From DASTCC01 sp035711465 (GTDB lineage: Bacteria; Acidobacteriota; Vicinamibacteria; Vicinamibacterales; SCN-69-37), in the NCBI GenBank assembly GCA_035711465.1, contig DASTCC010000189.1:1-15496 (forward strand): DNA of 15,496 nt, read 5' to 3'. Both the position numbers and the translations under genes were made by a program. Below the pieces are notes generated by a model. It saw nothing but the letters and a program-made list of their open reading frames with translations. It did not search any database and was not told the DNA's origin. This document shows positions 1-6,470 of the stretch, in pieces. The first letter of the stretch is position 1, and the number at the start of each line of letters is the position of its first letter.

Positions 1-123
1 ATCGGGAAATCGGGGATCGGGAAATCGGGGATCGTGAAATCGGGAATCTCGATCGCGGTCGCCGATTGTCGATCTGCGATTCCCCGAACGATTTCAGATT
101 ACCCGTTCACCCGATTACCCGAT
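1..123. repeat. 15-bp tandem repeats with an inverted counterpart
   Basis: Seen: a 15-mer (ATCGGGAAATCGGGG) occurs at 1-15 and 16-30 and, with two changes, at 31-45. Each 15-mer is itself a 7-mer plus an 8-mer sharing the core ATCGGG. At 110-123 the sequence CCCGATTACCCGAT is the reverse complement of positions 1-14 with one mismatch, and weaker copies of the same inverted unit lie at about 79-110. The block could therefore fold into a long imperfect hairpin. It runs off the left edge, so its full size is unknown. No protein is encoded here. It lies directly before the promoter of the dehydratase operon. Confidence 0.75.
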
Positions 124-144
124 AACAGCGACACAGCACTAATC

Positions 145-156
145 TAAGATGCCCTT
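145..156 (+). promoter_or_regulatory. Candidate -10 box of a leaderless promoter
   Basis: TAAGAT at 145-150 matches a TANNNT -10 element and is followed by six bases and then the GTG start of the dehydratase gene at 157. Transcription would begin at or within a base of the start codon. There is no Shine-Dalgarno sequence between the in-frame stop at 145-147 and the GTG. I see no good -35 hexamer at the expected distance. Confidence 0.45.
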
Positions 157-1116
157 GTGGTGACCCTCGACGACATCCGTGCGGCCGACGGCCGCATCCG
201 ATCGATCGCACGCCGGACGCCGCTCGTCGACGCGTCGGCCAGCGCCGGCCGGCCGCTCTGGCTCAAGTGCGAGAATCAGCAGCCCGGCGGCGCCTTCAAG
301 ATCCGCGGCGCGACCAACATGATCATGCAGCTCTCCGACGCCGATCGCCGGCGCGGCGTGATCACGTACTCGTCCGGCAATCACGGTCAGGCGGTCGCGC
401 TGGCTGCCAGTCGCCTCGGCACGACCTCGGTCGTGGTGGTGCCGACGACGGCGCCGGACGTGAAGATTGCCGGCGTCCGCCGCTGGGGCGGCGAGGTCAT
501 TCACGCAGGGACGACCTCGATCGATCGCCTCGAACGCGCCAAGGCCGTGGCCGAGTCGCGCGGCCTGGCGATGGTTCCGCCTTTCGACCACGAGTGGATC
601 ATCGCCGGGCAGGGCACGTGCGGCCTCGAGATCCTCGATCAGCTCGCCGAGGTGCAGATCGTCGCCGTGCCGGTCGGCGGCGGCGGGCTGTCGTCCGGCG
701 TCTCGACCGCGATCAAGCTGATGCGGCCGGACGTCACCGTCATCGGCGTCGAGCCCGAGGGCGCCGCCAAGATGTCGACGTCGCTCGCGGCCGGCCATCC
801 GGTGACGCTGCCGTCGACCGACAGCATCGCCGACGGCCTGATCACCGTGCGTCCCGGCGAGATCACCTTCGAGCACGTCAAGCGGCACGTCGATCGGGTG
901 ATCACCGTGAGCGATAAGGAGATCGCCGCGGCGACGCTGTGGCTGTTCGCCGAAGCGAAGCAGGTGGTCGAGCCGAGCGGCGCGGCGACGGTCGCGGCGG
1001 CCATGGCGGATCGCTACGCCGACGTGTTCGGGCGCGATCGGAAGATCGTCGCGATTCTGTCCGGCGGCAACGTCTCGCTCGAGACGCTGGCGTCGCTCGC
1101 GAAGCTGACGTCCTAG
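157..1116 (+). CDS. PLP-dependent serine/threonine dehydratase (short form)
   Basis: Fold-type II PLP enzyme of the threonine dehydratase/serine racemase family, expected to deaminate L-threonine or L-serine to the 2-oxo acid in the cytoplasm. Seen: the PLP lysine motif AFKIRGA with Lys48, the substrate-carboxylate loop SSGNHGQ at 72-78, the glycine-rich phosphate loop GGGGL at 174-178, and a C-terminal LSGGN. At 319 residues it has only the catalytic domain and no ACT domain, so allosteric control by isoleucine is not expected. The start is GTG at 157 (a second GTG follows at 160); an in-frame stop at 145-147 rules out a longer protein. It is the first gene of a three-gene operon, 18 bp before the cupin gene. 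Serine racemase or a hydroxy-aspartate dehydratase are alternatives that sequence alone cannot separate. Confidence 0.92.
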   Translation: MVTLDDIRAADGRIRSIARRTPLVDASASAGRPLWLKCENQQPGGAFKIRGATNMIMQLSDADRRRGVITYSSGNHGQAVALAASRLGTTSVVVVPTTAPDVKIAGVRRWGGEVIHAGTTSIDRLERAKAVAESRGLAMVPPFDHEWIIAGQGTCGLEILDQLAEVQIVAVPVGGGGLSSGVSTAIKLMRPDVTVIGVEPEGAAKMSTSLAAGHPVTLPSTDSIADGLITVRPGEITFEHVKRHVDRVITVSDKEIAAATLWLFAEAKQVVEPSGAATVAAAMADRYADVFGRDRKIVAILSGGNVSLETLASLAKLTS

Positions 1117-1134
1117 ACGCACCAAGGAGCCGCA

Positions 1135-1506
1135 ATGTCCGAGAGGGGAGTGACGTTTTATCGCTGGAACGACATGCCGAAGGAGGAGCTCAACGAACGC
1201 TTCGCCCGGCGGCTGATCACCGGCGATCGCATGATGCTCGCGCACGTGTACCTGAAGAAGGGCTTCGTCGTGCCGCGGCATCAGCACGAGAACGAGCAGA
1301 TCACCTACATCCTCGAGGGCGCGCTGCGCTTCTGGATCGGCGAGGACGAATCGCAGGTGCTCGTCGTCGCCGCCGGCGAGGTGCTCCACATCCCGTCGAA
1401 CGTGTGGCACAAGGCCGAAGCGCTCGAGGACACGCTCGACGTCGACGTCTTCAGTCCGCCGCGGCAGGACTGGCTGGACAGGACCGACGCCTACCTGCGG
1501 AAGTAG
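1135..1506 (+). CDS. Small single-domain cupin
   Basis: A 123-residue one-cupin protein. Motif 1 is seen as G43-x5-H49-x-H51-x3-Q55-x6-G62, where Gln55 occupies the place usually held by the metal-binding Glu. Motif 2 is G81-x5-P87-x-N89-x2-H92. A metal site of His49, His51, Gln55 and His92 is therefore likely, as in KdgF-type cupins. The substrate is unknown; small cupins of this type include sugar-acid isomerases, dioxygenases and sensors. The start is supported by AAGGAG seven bases before ATG. It sits 18 bp after the dehydratase gene and its stop is two bases before the SDR start, so the three genes are almost certainly co-transcribed. Its job may be linked to a short metabolite handled by its neighbours (inference). 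Confidence 0.85.
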   Translation: MSERGVTFYRWNDMPKEELNERFARRLITGDRMMLAHVYLKKGFVVPRHQHENEQITYILEGALRFWIGEDESQVLVVAAGEVLHIPSNVWHKAEALEDTLDVDVFSPPRQDWLDRTDAYLRK

Positions 1507-1508
1507 CC

Positions 1509-2297
1509 ATGGATCTCGGCATCAGCGGCCGCGTCGCCATCGTCGCCGCCGGGAGCAAGGGGCTCGGCCGCGCGGTCGCGCAGGAACTGGCGGCCAACGG
1601 CGCCGCGGTCACGATCTGCGCGCGCGGCCCTGAGGCGATCGACGCGACGTGCGAGGAGATTCGCGCCGCCGGCGGCCGCGCCCACGGCGTCGCCGCCGAC
1701 GTCAGTCTGACCGCCGACATCGCGCGCGTCGTGGACGAGACCCGGCGCACGTTCGGCGACGTCGACATCCTGGTGACGAACAGCGGCGGCCCGAAGCCCG
1801 GTCCGTTCGACTCGCTGACACCCGAGGATTGGGACGCCGCGACACGCGTGCTGCTCTCGAGCGCCGTCGCGTTCACTCGCGCGGTGCTTCCGGGCATGCG
1901 GGCACGGCGATGGGGACGGATCGTCAACATCACGTCGATTGCCGCGAAGCAGCCGGTCGACGGCCTGATGCTCTCGAACAGCCTGCGCGCCGCCGTCACC
2001 GCCTTCGGCCGCACGCTCGCCAACGAAGTCGCCGCCGACGGCGTCACCGTCAACAACCTGATGCCGGGCTACACGCGCACCGATCGCGTCATCGAGCTCT
2101 CCGAGCATCGCGCCAGGACGGAAGGGACGACGACGGACGAGATCTACGGCCGGTGGGAGAGCGAGATCCCGATGCGCCGCCTCGGCGAGCCGCGCGAGTT
2201 CGCGGCGATGGCGGCGTTCCTCGCGTCGGAACGCGCGAGCTATGTGACGGGGCAGACGATTGCTGTCGATGGCGGGTGGATTAAAGCGCTGCTGTAA
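1509..2297 (+). CDS. SDR-family oxidoreductase with altered active site
   Basis: A 262-residue Rossmann protein of the short-chain dehydrogenase/reductase superfamily. The nucleotide-binding motif is G15-S-K-G18-L-G20, followed by a TNSGG stretch in place of the usual NNAG and a catalytic-type Ser143 (NITS143). The classical YxxxK is absent: Ser156 stands where the Tyr should be and Arg160 where the Lys should be (segment LSNSLRAAV). The C terminus has the normal FLASERASYVTGQTIAVDGG ending. A recognisable SDR subfamily shares the SN..R pattern, so this is probably a family trait and not decay. The reaction is unknown. The ATG at 1509 is two bases after the cupin stop, suggesting translational coupling; the open frame extends far upstream to 939 only because of high GC. 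Confidence 0.88.
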   Translation: MDLGISGRVAIVAAGSKGLGRAVAQELAANGAAVTICARGPEAIDATCEEIRAAGGRAHGVAADVSLTADIARVVDETRRTFGDVDILVTNSGGPKPGPFDSLTPEDWDAATRVLLSSAVAFTRAVLPGMRARRWGRIVNITSIAAKQPVDGLMLSNSLRAAVTAFGRTLANEVAADGVTVNNLMPGYTRTDRVIELSEHRARTEGTTTDEIYGRWESEIPMRRLGEPREFAAMAAFLASERASYVTGQTIAVDGGWIKALL

Positions 2298-2298
2298 G

Positions 2299-2341
2299 AC
2301 ATTGAACCTTGGAGGCCTCCACGCCCTCCAAGGTTCAATGT
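2299..2341. terminator. Perfect 17-bp inverted repeat between convergent genes
   Basis: ACATTGAACCTTGGAGG at 2299-2315 and its exact reverse complement at 2325-2341 flank a 9-base loop. The hairpin lies between the SDR stop (2297) and the stop of the convergent DUF885-like gene (2350). It could end transcription from both sides. There is no T-run on either strand, so it is not a classical intrinsic terminator. A nested 12-bp palindrome, TGGAGGCCTCCA at 2310-2321, could compete with the long stem. Confidence 0.7.
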
Positions 2342-2349
2342 TCGTCAGG

Positions 2350-4017
2350 TCACTTGGCCATCGTCCCCAACACCGGCCTGAGATCCGATGACAGCTCCCC
2401 GGTCAGCTGCCATCGGATCAACGAGATCGGAATCAGGCCCGCGTTGTCGAACTCGTCCATGAACTCGCGGAATTTGAACGCGTCGCCGAGCTGGCGCTTG
2501 CGGTCCGCGATCAGTTGTTCGATCTGAAACTTGCCGACGACGTAGCTGATGCCGTAGGCGGGCTGGCGCAGATAGAGATGTTGCTCGCCGCGCACGAGGT
2601 TGCCCTCGAGGCGCAGCCATCCGCGCGGCGTGTTCGCCGAGGTGAAGGCGGCGGCCTCCTCGAGCGTTGCCTCGCGCGCGTGCATCCGGAGGTCGCCCTG
2701 GGCGCGCGCCGCCCGCTGCGCGAGCAGCACCCAGATCAGCTCGCGCGAGCGCGGGCGCGCGTCGAACATGCCGGCGTGCATCATCATCTCTTCCCAGCCC
2801 GTCGCCAGGCCCTCGGTGCGGGTGATGAAGATGTTGTAGAGCAATGGTCCCTTCCGGATCGGGCTCGGGTGCGGGTCGGCGATCATCCGCGCCTTGTCGA
2901 ACCAGTGATAGCCGTGCGTGCGCATCACCATCGGATCGCGGTGATCGATCTCGGTGAAGAACTCGCGCGGTGACGGCGTGAAGCGGCCGCCGCGGGCACG
3001 GAGCGCGCCGTCCATGTAGTCGCGGATCGTCAGGACGTTGCGGTCCCTGAGGAACTTCATGTACTCGGTGACGCGGTCCTGGAACTGGCGATCGTAGGTG
3101 GCCCGGTCGCCCACCGGCATCGCCGGCGCCAGCGCGGCGTTGCGCTGTTCTTCGAGCGCCAGCGACGATCGCGACCGCGCCAGCTCGCGCTGCATCAGCG
3201 TCAGCACCTGATCCCAAGTGTAGGGCAGCAGCTGGACGTGCTTGAGGTACCAGTTGTAGTTGTCGCGTCCGATGCCGGAAGGCCCGGTCTTCGTTGCCGC
3301 TTGACCCTCGACCCAGGCCGCGAAGGCGTCGGTCGCCTCCTGGGCCCTGCCGAGATCGGCGGCAAGTGATGTCGTCGCCTCGCCCTTGAGCTTGCCCGCG
3401 AACTCCGCGACATCGGCGCTCTGCGCGCGCAGGAGGCCGACGGCGCGCGTCCACAAATCCTTGCCGTTGCCGACCAGGTTCGTCTTCGCTTGATCGAGCA
3501 GGGCCGGAATCGCGCGCACCCGCGGCTGAATCTCCGCCACCGCCGCCGCGTCGAGCGGCAGCTGGTAGCTCCACGCCTCGACGCCGCCGCGGGCGAAGTT
3601 GCCTTCGCGGGCCGGCTGATCGCTCTCGTCGCCGAAGAAGGTGACGTAGTACGCGGGGTCGTTCGCCCACGGCTGCAGCACCCGGTGATCGAACTCGAGC
3701 CCGTTCATCTCGGCGCGGACGATGTGGTGATCGACCTGCTGCGCGATCGGCCACGCCGACGGATCGATGGCGAAGAGCCGGCGCTGGAAGTTGGCGAGCT
3801 CCTGGCGCTGCGCGCTCATCGCCGCCGGCCGGTAATCGGGCACGCCGTCGACGAGCGGCGCCGGCTGGAAGGCGCGCCACTCCGTGAACAGCGCGACCAG
3901 ATCGTCGTATCTCATGCTCGGCGCCGGCGCGGGACGAACCGTCTCACTGCGGCCGCACCCCGTGCTCAGGAGCGCGGCGACCGCGATCGCCAGTCCCGTG
4001 CCTCGACACGTCTCCAT
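2350..4017 (-). CDS. DUF885-like exported lipoprotein
   Basis: A 555-residue protein with a short N-terminal hydrophobic signal ending LLSTGCG, where Cys21 could be lipidated (the -3 residue is Ser, so the lipobox is imperfect). The body resembles DUF885 proteins: a DYRPAAMSAQR-like N-terminal helical region, TEGLATGWEE at about 401-410 corresponding to the EGWALYAE block, and a C-terminal QPAYGISYVVGK...FREFMDEF...AGLIPISL pattern. DUF885 members are putative metallohydrolases or peptidases. The HExxPGH-type motif that many members carry is not found, and the protein contains no His-Glu pair, so activity is uncertain. The start is supported by GAGGAG five to six bases before ATG, overlapping the stop of the SUI1 gene nine bases upstream. 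It is therefore the second gene of a two-gene operon. Confidence 0.75.
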   Translation of the reverse strand: METCRGTGLAIAVAALLSTGCGRSETVRPAPAPSMRYDDLVALFTEWRAFQPAPLVDGVPDYRPAAMSAQRQELANFQRRLFAIDPSAWPIAQQVDHHIVRAEMNGLEFDHRVLQPWANDPAYYVTFFGDESDQPAREGNFARGGVEAWSYQLPLDAAAVAEIQPRVRAIPALLDQAKTNLVGNGKDLWTRAVGLLRAQSADVAEFAGKLKGEATTSLAADLGRAQEATDAFAAWVEGQAATKTGPSGIGRDNYNWYLKHVQLLPYTWDQVLTLMQRELARSRSSLALEEQRNAALAPAMPVGDRATYDRQFQDRVTEYMKFLRDRNVLTIRDYMDGALRARGGRFTPSPREFFTEIDHRDPMVMRTHGYHWFDKARMIADPHPSPIRKGPLLYNIFITRTEGLATGWEEMMMHAGMFDARPRSRELIWVLLAQRAARAQGDLRMHAREATLEEAAAFTSANTPRGWLRLEGNLVRGEQHLYLRQPAYGISYVVGKFQIEQLIADRKRQLGDAFKFREFMDEFDNAGLIPISLIRWQLTGELSSDLRPVLGTMAK

Positions 4018-4026
4018 GCGGACTCC

Positions 4027-4392
4027 TCACCCGACGATGACTTTCCTGACGCCGCGCGCGGCCAGGAGCGGACGCAGGCGCTCACGATGGTCGCCCTGCA
4101 GCACGAGCGACGGGCCTTCCACGGTGCCGCCGCAGCCGAGCGCCGACTTGAGCGCCTTCAACCACGACTGCCGCCCGGCCTCGTCGAGATCGAGCTGCTC
4201 GACGACGGTGACCTCCTTGCCGCCCCGACCGCTGCGCTCCATGCGAACGACGGCCCGAGCCTGCGCCTTGACGCCGGCCGGCGTCGCCGGCGCCGTCTCG
4301 GCCTCAGGCGCCGGCGCGAGACCCCGAGCCTTGGAGCCGAGCTCGCGAAGCGCGTCGAAGGGATTGTGGAAAGGCTTGCGGAGATCGGACAT
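4027..4392 (-). CDS. yciH: SUI1/eIF1-like translation initiation factor (YciH family)
   Basis: A 121-residue protein with a variable, Ala/Pro-rich N terminus (about 1-44) and a C-terminal SUI1 fold. Diagnostic blocks are GRGGKEVTVVEQL from 55, LGCGGT at 85-90, LQGDHRERL at 98-106 and the ending VRKVIVG. Bacterial SUI1 proteins are related to eukaryotic eIF1 and are thought to influence start-codon selection on the 30S subunit; their role in most bacteria is poorly known. The ATG at 4392 is preceded by TTCTCACCA with no Shine-Dalgarno sequence, and a heptamer repeat array starts two bases upstream. It is the first gene of an operon with the DUF885-like gene, whose Shine-Dalgarno sequence overlaps this stop codon. 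No obvious functional link between the two is visible. Confidence 0.9.
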   Translation of the reverse strand: MSDLRKPFHNPFDALRELGSKARGLAPAPEAETAPATPAGVKAQARAVVRMERSGRGGKEVTVVEQLDLDEAGRQSWLKALKSALGCGGTVEGPSLVLQGDHRERLRPLLAARGVRKVIVG

Positions 4393-4394
4393 TG

Positions 4395-4464
4395 GTGAGA
4401 ACTCAGAACGCAGAACTCAAACCTTAAGACTTAAAACTTAAAACTCAAAACATAAGACCCAACA
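4395..4464. repeat. Degenerate heptamer array, consensus CTYARAA
   Basis: Seventy bases can be read as ten consecutive 7-mers on the plus strand: GTGAGAA, CTCAGAA, CGCAGAA, CTCAAAC, CTTAAGA, CTTAAAA, CTTAAAA, CTCAAAA, CATAAGA, CCCAACA. The AT-rich composition contrasts sharply with the surrounding coding DNA. The array starts two bases upstream of the SUI1 start codon and so forms its 5' leader. On the minus strand TAAGGT (4426-4421) could act as a -10 element, which is speculative. Confidence 0.8.
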
Positions 4465-4500
4465 ATAGTCGCGCCGAAGGCGCCTCCAGAGTTTTGAGTT
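4442..4500. repeat. Inverted repeat enclosing a GC hairpin
   Basis: AACTCAAAAC at 4442-4451 and its exact reverse complement GTTTTGAGTT at 4491-4500 flank 39 bases. Inside is a second stem, GCGCC-GAA-GGCGC at 4471-4483. The left arm is part of the heptamer array, so the right arm is a short copy of the same repeat in the opposite orientation. Together they could fold as a nested hairpin in the spacer between the VWA stop and the SUI1 start, possibly stopping transcription that leaves the VWA gene. Confidence 0.65.
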
Positions 4501-4502
4501 AT

Positions 4503-4553
4503 CAGCCGTCAGCCGTCAGCCGTCAGCCCGCCGCCCGCCGCCCGCCGCCCGCC
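4503..4553. repeat. Seven-bp tandem array, CAGCCGT changing to CCGCCCG
   Basis: A continuous period-7 array: CAGCCGT three times, then a hybrid unit CAGCCCG, then CCGCCCG three times and a partial CC. The phase is kept through the change of unit, as expected if the array grew by slippage after a mutation. It ends at 4553, and the stop codon of the VWA gene occupies 4554-4556. I found no reading frame in it. Confidence 0.85.
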
Positions 4554-5414
4554 TCAGTTCCCACCCCACCCCTTGCGGGCGCGCACGACGTAGCCTTCGC
4601 CGTTCTTCACCGACACCGTGATGTCGTGCCAGCCGCTGACGGGAACGCCGTGCGGTGTGTAGCGGAGGACGTAGCTGCGGCGGACTTCGCTCACGGCGCG
4701 CGTGAAGTCCTCGGAGATCGGCGCGTCGATCTGCATGGTGAAGAGCTGGCCGCCGGTGCGGGCCGCGATCTCGCCGAGCGCCGGCAGCACCGATCGGCCG
4801 CGGCTCAGCACGTTGGGAATCACGAGATGGACGACGGCGTCCGCGCGTCCCGCGGTCGCGAGCATCGTCGGGTAGTCGAGCGAGCTGATCGTGTCGAGGC
4901 CGTCGGTGTAGGCGATGATCAGGTGCCGCCGGTCCAGTTCGGAGCGGCGCATCATCGCCGCCGAGAGGCCGTCGAACAACGACGTGCCGCCGCCGGCGCT
5001 GAGTGCGCTGACGTTGGGCAGGGTCGCGCCGGCCTGGAACGGGAACACCTGACGCAGCGCATGCTGGACCGCGATCAGGCGGAGCCGGTCCGTGGCGTTC
5101 AGGAGCTGCGCGGTCTCGATCACGCCCGCCTTGAGCCGCTCGAGTCGGGCGCCTTCGACGCTGCCGCTCGCGTCGAGCAGGAGCGTGACGTCGATCGGCA
5201 GCGTCTCGAAGGTGAGACTCGAGATCGCCTGGGTGACGCCGTTGTCCTTGAGCTCGAAATCCGCGGCGCCGAGATGGGCGACCGGCATCCCGCCCTTCTG
5301 GACCGAGACGTTCACGGTGACCACTTCGACGCCGGCGCGGAATACGCCCTGCCCCTGCGCGAGGACGCCGGCGGTCATCAGCGTCGCGGCGGCGAGCGCG
5401 AGGATCGATCTCAT
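4554..5414 (-). CDS. VWA-domain protein, acidobacterial VWFA-related type
   Basis: A 286-residue secreted protein: signal peptide (about 1-19, MRSILALAAATLMTAGVLAQ), then an N-terminal segment with VEVVTVNVSV and ADFELKDNG, then a von Willebrand factor A domain. The metal-ion-dependent adhesion site is complete: D81-A-S83-G-S85, Thr144 in GGGTSLFDG, and Asp171 in YTDG. The architecture matches the VWFA-related domain proteins abundant in Acidobacteriota, which probably bind a partner protein in the periplasm or on the outer membrane; no ligand is known. The chosen ATG at 5414 overlaps the stop of the upstream TPR gene as ATGA, and the signal peptide begins there; the open frame runs 23 codons further but lacks sense as a leader. 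A heptamer array abuts the stop codon. Confidence 0.88.
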   Translation of the reverse strand: MRSILALAAATLMTAGVLAQGQGVFRAGVEVVTVNVSVQKGGMPVAHLGAADFELKDNGVTQAISSLTFETLPIDVTLLLDASGSVEGARLERLKAGVIETAQLLNATDRLRLIAVQHALRQVFPFQAGATLPNVSALSAGGGTSLFDGLSAAMMRRSELDRRHLIIAYTDGLDTISSLDYPTMLATAGRADAVVHLVIPNVLSRGRSVLPALGEIAARTGGQLFTMQIDAPISEDFTRAVSEVRRSYVLRYTPHGVPVSGWHDITVSVKNGEGYVVRARKGWGGN

Positions 5415-6457
5415 TTCATCGCCTCGCGCATGCCGTTGACGAGGAAGTCGATGTGCCGGAAATCGGCCGGCCAGTAGACCCACCAGGGATCCGGCGCGGG
5501 CGTCTGGCGTCCCAGCAGATCGGCGATCGTCCTGTCGGCCTCGTCGCGCTCGCCGCGGCTGAACTGGAGCGCCGCGAGCGACATCATCCCCGACTGTGCG
5601 CCGGGCGCGAGCTCGAGCGCTGACCGGTACGCCGCCGCCGCCTCGTCGTCGCGATTGAGGCGCTCGAGGGCCCGGCCGCGGAACAGCCGCCCGAGATACC
5701 GCACGACGCCGTCGCGAGTCGAGCCGTCGACGGTTTCGAGCGTCGTGAGCGCGGCCTCGGGACGGCCGAGCTCGATCTCGATCCGCCCGAGGCGCGTCAT
5801 CGCTTCGGCGCGCACGCTCTCGATGCGTGCGGCATCGCGATATCGCTTGGCCGCTTCTTCGTAGTGCTTCTTCACGTCAGCGGGCGTCGCCTTGCCGGAT
5901 TCGAAGAACGGCGCCGCGCGCAGCTCCTCGGCGACGGCGCGCTCGTAGGCGAGCCGCGGTTCGTCGGGGAACATCAGTTTGACGTGGGTGACATGGAGCT
6001 CGATGCCTTGCGGCTGTACCGCGCCCGAGAGCAGCGCGAACGCCGACATGTGCCAGTAACGCTCGAACTCGCCGGCGCGCGTTTTCGGGATCCTGCGGAT
6101 CTGCCGGCATCCCCATTCGATCAGGCGGGCCGCGGCCGCCGGTTGATCGAGACGCACGTAAGCCGCCTCGAGCGCGAAGGCCGCGATCGACCGGCGCCGC
6201 TCATCCTGGTTGGCGCCTTTGGCCGTCGTCCAGGTCGTGACGATCGTCTCGAGGTCCCGCTCGAGCTGTGCGGCGTCGCCGATCTGCGAGAGCCGCTTGG
6301 CGACAGAGCTGTAGGCGCCGTTCGCGTATTCGGTGAGCCACGGCACGACCCAGGGCGTCGCTTTCTGCTGCCTCGCGGCTGTTGGCGTGCCGTTGCTGAT
6401 GGCGGCAATCACCACGAGGGCCACGGTGGCGAGCCGGGCGAACTCACGTCGCGTCAC
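5411..6457 (-). CDS. TPR-repeat protein with Tat-like signal
   Basis: A 348-residue protein beginning VTRREFARLATVALVVIAAI, a twin-arginine-type signal (TRREF followed by a hydrophobic core), so export in folded form is likely. The rest is helical; TPR-like repeats are clearest in the C-terminal half, e.g. AMTRLGRIEIELGRPEAAL and GRALERLNRDDEAAAAYRSALEL. No catalytic motif is visible, so a scaffold role is inferred. The GTG start at 6457 puts the signal at the N terminus and lies seven bases after a TACAAT box; the frame stays open 60 codons further upstream, across the divergent promoter region and past the protease start. The stop overlaps the VWA start by ATGA, so the two proteins are probably made together and may interact. 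Confidence 0.82.
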   Translation of the reverse strand: MTRREFARLATVALVVIAAISNGTPTAARQQKATPWVVPWLTEYANGAYSSVAKRLSQIGDAAQLERDLETIVTTWTTAKGANQDERRRSIAAFALEAAYVRLDQPAAAARLIEWGCRQIRRIPKTRAGEFERYWHMSAFALLSGAVQPQGIELHVTHVKLMFPDEPRLAYERAVAEELRAAPFFESGKATPADVKKHYEEAAKRYRDAARIESVRAEAMTRLGRIEIELGRPEAALTTLETVDGSTRDGVVRYLGRLFRGRALERLNRDDEAAAAYRSALELAPGAQSGMMSLAALQFSRGERDEADRTIADLLGRQTPAPDPWWVYWPADFRHIDFLVNGMREAMK

Positions 6458-6464
6458 GTTCCCG

Positions 6465-6470
6465 ATTGTA
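6465..6470 (-). promoter_or_regulatory. Candidate -10 box (TACAAT) of the TPR-VWA operon
   Basis: TACAAT is seen on the minus strand, seven bases before the GTG at 6457. Transcription would start at or next to the start codon, and there is no clear Shine-Dalgarno sequence between. A convincing -35 hexamer is not visible at 16-18 bases. It lies in the 154-bp divergent spacer shared with the protease gene. Confidence 0.45.

Noticed and set aside
149..163. A four-codon upstream frame (ATG CCC TTG TGG TGA) overlapping the dehydratase start
   Set aside because: Its ATG overlaps the proposed -10 box, so it would not be in the transcript; it is too short to support otherwise.
139..1410. A 423-codon antisense frame over the dehydratase and cupin genes
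   Set aside because: Low-complexity composition without any motif; the opposite strand encodes two recognisable enzymes.
939..1508. N-terminal extension of the SDR gene
   Set aside because: The extension overlaps the dehydratase and the entire cupin gene and reads as Arg-rich sequence. The Rossmann motif places the start at 1509.
4442..4500. Terminal inverted repeats of a miniature transposon
   Set aside because: Arms are 10 bp only, the left arm belongs to the heptamer array, no target-site duplication is evident, and the inside is just a hairpin.
4503..4553. A CRISPR-like array
   Set aside because: Units are 7 bp in direct tandem with no spacers, and no cas gene is present.
5415..5483. 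A 23-codon N-terminal extension of the VWA protein
   Set aside because: It would bury the signal peptide and enlarge the overlap with the TPR gene; the ATGA overlap at 5414 is a better start.
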